Source: Lacinutrix neustonica
GTDB taxonomy: Bacteria; Bacteroidota; Bacteroidia; Flavobacteriales; Flavobacteriaceae
Length of the DNA stretch: 64,000 nt
Reading direction: 5' to 3'
NCBI RefSeq assembly: GCF_026625145.1
Contig: NZ_CP113088.1
Location: 806,001 to 870,000 of the forward strand
Part shown: positions 59,461-64,000 of the stretch, piece after piece
How the letters are laid out: the number at the start of each line of letters is the position of its first letter
Numbering within the stretch: the stretch's first letter is position 1
The notes under the pieces: generated by a model
Database searches by the model: none
What the model was told of the DNA's origin: nothing
What the model saw: the letters and a program-made list of their open reading frames with translations, nothing else
Position numbers and translations under genes: made by a program

Positions 59461-60180
59461 GTGCGTTTGTGTAAAAAATGTAATATTGAAATAACTCAAA
59501 ATTATTGCCCGATTTGTGGTAATCCAAATTCACTTAAACGAATTGACGGAAAATACATTGCAACCGAAATAGGAAGTGTTTTAAACTTTGACAAAGGAAT
59601 ACTTTATACCGTTAAGGAATTAATATTGAGACCTGGTAAAGCTGTTAAAGAATTTATTCTTGAAGACAGAAAAAGACTAGTCAAACCAATACTTTTTTTA
59701 ATAGTCTGTTCAGTGATATATACAATCGCTCAACAGTTCTTGGAATTTGAGGACGGTTATATAAATATGAATTTTGATCATTGGAATGATAGAATTATCG
59801 GAAAAATATTCAATTGGATTTCAAAAAATTATGGGTATGCCAATATTTTAATGGCTGTTTTCATAACAATATGGATTAAACTATTTTTTAGAAAATACAA
59901 GTATAATCACTATGAGATATTCATTTTACTCTGCTTCACAATGGGAATTTCAATGTTAATATTTGCATTGTTCGGTATTGTTGAAGGGATTATTGATTAT
60001 CCTGTTTTGCAGTATGGAGCCAACATTGCCATAATTTATACAGCTTGGGCAATAGGACAGTTTTTTGATGGTAAAAAGAAATTGAATTACTTGAAAGGTA
60101 TCTTGAGCTATTTTTTAGGAATGATAACTTTTATGATAGTGGTTGTTTTAACAGGAATTATTGTGGAAAAAATAATATAA
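59461..60180 (+). CDS. Cassette 38: DUF3667-type zinc-ribbon membrane protein
   Basis: An N-terminal zinc ribbon (CKKCNIEITQNYCPICGNP) is followed by a conserved linker (GILYTVKELILRPGKAVKEF) and about five membrane helices. This is the DUF3667 layout common in Bacteroidota, of unknown function. The start is GTG at 59461. It forms a two-gene cassette with the preceding small membrane protein. Confidence 0.82.
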   Translation: MRLCKKCNIEITQNYCPICGNPNSLKRIDGKYIATEIGSVLNFDKGILYTVKELILRPGKAVKEFILEDRKRLVKPILFLIVCSVIYTIAQQFLEFEDGYINMNFDHWNDRIIGKIFNWISKNYGYANILMAVFITIWIKLFFRKYKYNHYEIFILLCFTMGISMLIFALFGIVEGIIDYPVLQYGANIAIIYTAWAIGQFFDGKKKLNYLKGILSYFLGMITFMIVVVLTGIIVEKII

Positions 60181-60181
60181 C

Positions 60182-60318
60182 AGCAGCTAACACGGTATAA
60201 AAATAATAGCGGTTTAATCGTTTAAACAAAAGAAAGTAAATATAAAAAGGTCTGTGTTTAACAGAAAAGTTAGTGCGTCAAAATCCGCTACTATTCTTAT
60301 ACTAGACCGTTGTACACA
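60182..60318 (+). repeat. attC-like site 38
   Basis: Left core AGCAGCTAAC pairs with GTTAGCTGCA (9 of 10); right core GTTGTACACA opens cassette 39. Arms ACGGTATAAAAATAATAGCGG and CCGCTACTATTCTTATAC; no tip hairpin of the usual type. Confidence 0.82.
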
Positions 60319-60347
60319 ATTAAACAAAGCATTTCATAAGCATCAAA

Positions 60348-60728
60348 ATGAAAATATCTAATTTATACTTCATATTCTTAATTATAATGTTTTTTTCATC
60401 TTGTGACGATAAAAAAGAAAAATTCAATCAAGAAAAATGGGACAATTATAAAAGCGGAATTGGTGTCGAAGAAAACAGATTGAATATGGTTGATGACTTA
60501 ATAAAAAACTATATTCAAAAGGGAATGACTTATAAAGAATTAACAAATTTAATTGGACAACCCGAAAACTATGCGAATTTAGAAAAAAATACTATCGGAT
60601 ATGAATTAATAGTCGATTACGGGTGGGATATTGACCCTGTTGAAGACGCTAAACTTTTAATTGAAATATCTCAGGATTCTATTGTAACTAAATTTAAAAT
60701 TGAATATTGGAATATGCATGGGAATTAA
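60348..60728 (+). CDS. Cassette 39: BamE/SmpA-like lipoprotein
   Basis: A lipoprotein signal (YFIFLIIMFFSSCDDKKE) precedes a small domain with GMTYKELTNLIGQPENY, the helix pattern of the SmpA/OmlA (BamE-like) fold, and a C-terminal strand pair. Similar lipoproteins are common and need not act in the BAM complex. Confidence 0.74.
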   Translation: MKISNLYFIFLIIMFFSSCDDKKEKFNQEKWDNYKSGIGVEENRLNMVDDLIKNYIQKGMTYKELTNLIGQPENYANLEKNTIGYELIVDYGWDIDPVEDAKLLIEISQDSIVTKFKIEYWNMHGN

Positions 60729-60731
60729 AAC

Positions 60732-60867
60732 TGTGTACAACAACGTGTATAGCTCATTGCGGCTGAAATTCCTCTCGGAATTTCAATCTTATTCGCTATC
60801 TTCGTTCCACGTTGGAAAATCATAGCTGATTTTCCGCAACAAGCCATACACACAACCGTTGTACACC
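60732..60867 (+). repeat. attC-like site 39
   Basis: Left core TGTGTACAAC complements GTTGTACACA; right core GTTGTACACC opens cassette 40. Body related to site 24, tip GAAATTCC (TCTC) GGAATTTC. Confidence 0.84.
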
Positions 60868-60869
60868 AT

Positions 60870-61343
60870 TTGAGAAAAGCATTTTACATATTATTAATAT
60901 TCGGATTTCTAATCAGCTGTAGAAATGATAAAACATTAGCTGAAATAGAAAAATACGTGAACGAAATTGAGAATCGAAAAGATCTATCGGAATCGATTAC
61001 TGAATTTAACACGGAGGATTTGGATGGCGAAATTGTTGGTGGAATATCAATCTATGAACTGACTAACAAAGACGGAGAAATTTATAGAATAATCGCAGAA
61101 GTAGGACAACCAAATCAATCGCCAGCGAATTATGAATTTTACTTTAAGAAAGACAGTTTAACTTTTGCGAGAATTGTGGAATTTAATGAAACTGGAACTG
61201 ACACAATTGTGAATAGTAAATACTATTTCGACGGAATTAAATTAGTTAAACAAATCGACCAAAAGAAAGAAAAAATGGACGCTGAAACTGTGAGACAAGT
61301 GTCTGAATTTTATCTTGTTTATGGAAAAGAAACAACTGAATAG
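60870..61343 (+). CDS. Cassette 40: lipoprotein, unknown function
   Basis: Start TTG at 60870 lies in the shared leader ATTTGAGAAAA. A lipoprotein signal (YILLIFGFLISCRNDK) precedes a beta-rich domain (EIVGGISIYELTNKDGEIYR). Function unknown; the next gene follows after 3 bases. Confidence 0.7.
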   Translation: MRKAFYILLIFGFLISCRNDKTLAEIEKYVNEIENRKDLSESITEFNTEDLDGEIVGGISIYELTNKDGEIYRIIAEVGQPNQSPANYEFYFKKDSLTFARIVEFNETGTDTIVNSKYYFDGIKLVKQIDQKKEKMDAETVRQVSEFYLVYGKETTE

Positions 61344-61346
61344 TAA

Positions 61347-61748
61347 ATGAAATATATAATTAAAGTTTGGTTATTTACAATAATAATTTCACCGCTTTTA
61401 ATAGCGTTAGTTTTAGGTGCTATTATTAATAATTCTAGTTTCAACAGTATATTGAATTCTTATGAAATAATATTTGTAATGATAATTGTTGGTTTTCTTT
61501 CGTCAATACCTGCAATGGTGATTTTTTGGTTTATTAAAAGAAGTATAAAAAGCAAATATTCGAACTTGACAGAGAAAATTATATTATCACTTTATGCCTT
61601 TTTATCAGTTTGGATTACATTTTTCATAGTAGATAATGGATTTGTAACACGATGGTCTGAACAGACTATTTGGGTGTTAATATATTCCTTGACAATAGTT
61701 ATAGGAGTTTGGATATTTAAAAATAATAGAATAGAAATAAATGAATGA
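61347..61748 (+). CDS. Cassette 40: four-helix membrane protein
   Basis: The 133-residue protein has four membrane segments (LFTIIISPLLIALVLGAII, IIFVMIIVGFLSSIPAMVIF, ILSLYAFLSVWITFFIV, IWVLIYSLTIVIGVWIF). It is coupled to the preceding lipoprotein gene. No family recognised. Confidence 0.7.
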   Translation: MKYIIKVWLFTIIISPLLIALVLGAIINNSSFNSILNSYEIIFVMIIVGFLSSIPAMVIFWFIKRSIKSKYSNLTEKIILSLYAFLSVWITFFIVDNGFVTRWSEQTIWVLIYSLTIVIGVWIFKNNRIEINE

Positions 61749-61753
61749 AAAAC

Positions 61754-61891
61754 GGTGTACAACACCGTATAAAATTAATGGCTAGTTCTCGCTTACTTAC
61801 GAAAATCCTCGCGGATTTTCTAGCTGGTGTTTATTTCCTAAATTAGGTGCTTAAAACACGCAACTAATCTTATACAAAAACGTTGTGTACA
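61754..61891 (+). repeat. attC-like site 40
   Basis: Left core GGTGTACAAC complements GTTGTACACC; right core GTTGTGTACA opens cassette 41. Tip GAAAATCC (TCGC) GGATTTTC. Confidence 0.85.
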
Positions 61892-62210
61892 ATGGCTCAC
61901 TCGGCTCCAAAAAAAAACCAAATTCGCTAAAACTAATACTCTAAAGCATTAATTTTTATCAAAAAAATTAACACGTAATTATTACGTAAAATAACGGTTT
62001 GTAAACGGATTAAATAGCAAAACGGAGCAATGCGCAACGGTTCTACCACTCAATCGCTTTCTGACAACTTAAATGCGTGACGGTCGCCGACTACTGCTCT
62101 GCTCCTATTACGGATAAATATATGATTCTAAAATCGCTGTTTAAAGTAAAATGTAATGTCGCGAACGGATACCATTCGTTGTGATAAATGGAATATAAAA
62201 TATAAAGCAC
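61882..62210. mobile_element. Cassette 41: non-coding, family B diverged copy
   Basis: It shares the opening GTTGTGTACAATGGCTCACT and the closing TGTACACAAC with family B, but the middle has drifted. It keeps ACTACTGCTCTGCTCCTATT and TACGGATAAA. No gene is supported. Confidence 0.75.
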
Positions 62211-62349
62211 TGTACACAACAGTGTGTAAATATAATTGCTTGGTTCCTTCTTACTCGGAAAATCCTAACGGATTTTCCTCCCGTTCGTTAATATTTACTA
62301 TTTTAGAGGCTTAATCACGCAACTATCCTTACACTTAACGTTAGCGGTA
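62211..62349 (+). repeat. attC-like site 41
   Basis: Left core TGTACACAAC; right core GTTAGCGGTA opens cassette 42. Tip GGAAAATCC (TAAC) GGATTTTCC. Confidence 0.85.
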
Positions 62350-62372
62350 ATTTAAAAAAAAACAATCAACCA

Positions 62373-63312
62373 ATGAAAGTATTTATATCTCATAGTAGTA
62401 CAGATAAAAAATTCGTACGAATGTTGAAAGATGCTTTATTAGAAAATAGTATCGAAACTTGGTTCGATGAGGACCAACTTGACTTGGGCGATAGTTTAGT
62501 TACAAGATTGGAAAACGCTCTTGATACATCTTCACATCTCGTTTTAATACTTTCACCAAATTCTGTAAAATCAGATTGGGTAAAGTTTGAGTTAAAAAAA
62601 GCATTAGATAATAAACGTACTGGATTAATGCAAAAAATAATTCCGATTAAATATAGAAAATGTGAAATTCCGAGATGAATTAACTGATTTATTACACGCT
62701 GACTTATCCAATGAAGTTGTACTGCCTACAGATGATTCGAAAAAAATCAAATTTATTTCAGATGGTTTCGATGCAGTATTTTTGAAATTAGTTAGAGCAA
62801 TTCGAAATAACTCAAAAGCTATTAATAAAACCGAAAAAGAAGAGATTATAAAATCAATAAAATCTTCTCAACCAATCATTGAAAAGAACTCAAATACAAT
62901 TCATAGAGGAAATTATGAATTGATAGGTTTTAATTCTACTGAATCAAGATTAAAGTATCAAAAATTGATTTCAAAAGAAGATAAAACAATTGAAGAGATT
63001 GAGGAATTACGACCAATTCTATTACCTGCAAGTTTAAAATCGATAGCTAAATTTAAAAAAGGTCAAAGGTTTGAAATTCAGTCCGACTTACCATTTCCAA
63101 GTTATGGTCATTTCGCTGGTTATAGAATTGACGATTTAAAAATTGCAATAGATAAGAAAACTCGTGAAGAAGTGTTTTTAAGAGCTGGAAATTTTTATCA
63201 AGTGGAAATTGATATTAAAGAAAATATTATTCGATTTGTAAATAGTTTTGGAACAGACCCCAATGATAAAATAAAATCTGGTGGCGAAAAAAATTACGCT
63301 CTTGCTGCATAA
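62373..63312 (+). CDS. Cassette 42: TIR-domain protein, candidate defence gene (frameshifted)
   Basis: Residues about 1-105 are a TIR domain (MKVFISHSSTDKKFVRMLKD, SHLVLILSPNSVKSDWVKFE), with the conserved Glu of NADase-type TIRs in WVKFEL. A C-terminal region of about 200 residues with unknown fold may sense a trigger. CCGAGA near 62674 breaks the frame; CCAGA restores CEIPDELTDLLHADL. Bacterial TIR proteins often destroy NAD+ during phage defence; that role is inferred. Confidence 0.83.
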
Positions 63313-63316
63313 AAAC

Positions 63317-63453
63317 TACCGCTAACACCGTGTATAATTAATGGCTAGTTCGAGCTTGCTTACGAAAATCCTAGCGGATTTTCTATTCGGTTTGTATTTG
63401 CTAAATTAGGTGCTTAAACACGCCACTAATCATACACATCAACGTTGGCGGTA
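63317..63453 (+). repeat. attC-like site 42
   Basis: Left core TACCGCTAAC complements GTTAGCGGTA exactly; right core GTTGGCGGTA opens cassette 43. Tip GAAAATCC (TAGC) GGATTTTC. Confidence 0.85.
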
Positions 63454-63562
63454 ATATGAACAATCATAATATAAATAAAAGAATAGTCAGAAAAGAGAGG
63501 AGTGTTTAAACAACCAATTGGTCAGTTGGACAAATGCAGGAATTGGCAAAAAAAGAAAATTT

Positions 63563-64000
63563 ATGACACTTGAACAAATCTTTACAGACAAAACCATTAA
63601 AGCCAAAGCTAAAGTTAAGCAAATTGGAGAATGGCTCTTGGAAGGCACTTTGCCCATTGATGAACTAATGGTTTTTTCAGAAAAACAACCAAAACCAATT
63701 AAAGCCAGTTGTATTGAAGCTATAGAATATGCAACTAAAAAACAACCAAAAATCGCAGATGAAACTGTTTTTACTTTTGTAACAAAATCCTTAAAAGAAA
63801 ACGAACCCGGAGTAAAATGGGAAAGTGCAAAAGTTATCGGAAACATTGCAAAATTATTCCCAGCCGACTTATCAGATGCGATAAAAAACCTATTGTCAAA
63901 TGCAAAGTCTGATGGCACAGTTGTGCGTTGGGCAAGTGCATTTGCATTGGGAGAAATCCTTAAATTGAAACTTGAATATAATTCAAAGCTTTTGACAAAA
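63563..64000 (+). CDS. Cassette 43: HEAT-repeat-like protein, 3' end outside window
   Basis: An open frame of 146 codons runs from ATG 63563 off the window end. It starts MTLEQIFTDKTIKAKAKVKQ and shows helical pairs (KPIKASCIEAIEYATKKQP, VKWESAKVIGNIAKLFPADL, VVRWASAFALGEILKLKLEY) typical of HEAT or armadillo-like repeats. Function unknown. It is the last visible cassette, so the array continues beyond 64000. Confidence 0.82.
   Translation, partial: MTLEQIFTDKTIKAKAKVKQIGEWLLEGTLPIDELMVFSEKQPKPIKASCIEAIEYATKKQPKIADETVFTFVTKSLKENEPGVKWESAKVIGNIAKLFPADLSDAIKNLLSNAKSDGTVVRWASAFALGEILKLKLEYNSKLLTK

Larger units (their letters stand above)
29466..64000 (+). mobile_element. Integron-like gene cassette array, continuing past window end
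   Basis: The array holds 43 tandem cassettes, each opening with GTT plus a variable heptamer and closing with its reverse complement plus AAC, followed by an attC-like palindrome. Thirteen cassettes carry no convincing gene; these comprise family A (4 copies), family B (5), family C (3) and one single. All gene cassettes but one read on the + strand. One gene cassette occurs twice, 24 kb apart. No transposase is present. The units are numbered here 1 to 43 from the recombinase. Confidence 0.92.

Noticed and set aside
29803..63453. CRISPR array
   Set aside because: Repeats are about 138 bases, imperfectly palindromic and separated by whole genes of variable length; there are no short uniform spacers and no cas genes.
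29466..63453. Composite transposon or insertion-sequence cluster
   Set aside because: No transposase gene is present in the array, and unit ends pair by GTT/AAC cores rather than by a fixed terminal inverted repeat.
63487..63918. Minus-strand gene at the window end
   Set aside because: The + strand frame from 63563 has a clear helical-repeat protein pattern and continues past the window; the minus frame is its shadow.
1..64000. tRNA or rRNA genes
   Set aside because: No cloverleaf-like or ribosomal RNA sequence was noticed, including beside the recombinase gene where a tRNA target might be expected.

Overview
The window comes from a member of the Bacteroidota, almost certainly the family Flavobacteriaceae. 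It is AT-rich and carries typical genes of that family: an LpdA with the CLNWGCIPTK motif, a TonB-dependent receptor with a carboxypeptidase-like N-terminal domain, head-GIN/DUF4097 proteins behind an ECF sigma factor, RNase Y next to ZapA, tandem MsrB, and type II AroQ. Ribosome-binding sites are A-rich rather than Shine-Dalgarno.

Region 1 (1-28160) is ordinary chromosome. In order it holds lon (cut by the window start), an ECF sigma/anti-sigma/surface-protein operon, a lipoprotein, a UMF1-type MFS transporter, an M48 protease, two MsrB, a DUF4369 lipoprotein, lpdA, aroQ, three paralogous outer-membrane beta-barrels, a secreted protein, a TM2 protein, xerD, two paralogous PAS histidine kinases, rny, zapA and its coiled-coil partner, an M23 peptidase, a TonB receptor and a zinc-ribbon protein.

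Region 2 (28180-29465) is a tyrosine recombinase with an extra N-terminal domain. A perfect 18-bp palindrome lies upstream. Two related palindromes of 28-29 bp lie between its stop codon and the first cassette.

Region 3 (29466 to the window end, 34.5 kb) is an integron-like array. I count 43 cassettes separated by 42 attC-like imperfect palindromes, mostly 135-142 bp and three near 200 bp. Every cassette opens with GTT plus about 7 variable bases and closes with the reverse complement of those bases followed by AAC. Only GTT/AAC is constant; the rest covaries within each cassette. Repeated cassettes (one gene cassette twice, three non-coding families 4, 5 and 3 times) are identical exactly from GTT to GTT, which shows the mobile unit. 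Cassette genes are short, mostly on the + strand and mostly unknown (lipoproteins, small membrane proteins). Several look like defence genes: a CD-NTase + TIR-STING CBASS operon, a 1014-residue type IIG restriction-modification enzyme, a HEPN (ApeA-like) protein, a TIR protein and a nuclease-like protein. The recombinase lacks the extra segment typical of integron integrases and points the same way as the cassettes, so this may be an integron-like system driven by a non-IntI recombinase.

A caution about quality: more than 25 genes are broken, and nearly all breaks sit at one sequence context (TCTGG read as TCTCGG; TCCGG read as TCGG, TCCG or TTACGG, on either strand). Correcting that context restores full-length conserved proteins. 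The breaks are therefore most likely systematic read errors, perhaps at a modified base, and I annotate these genes as intact loci with full extents.
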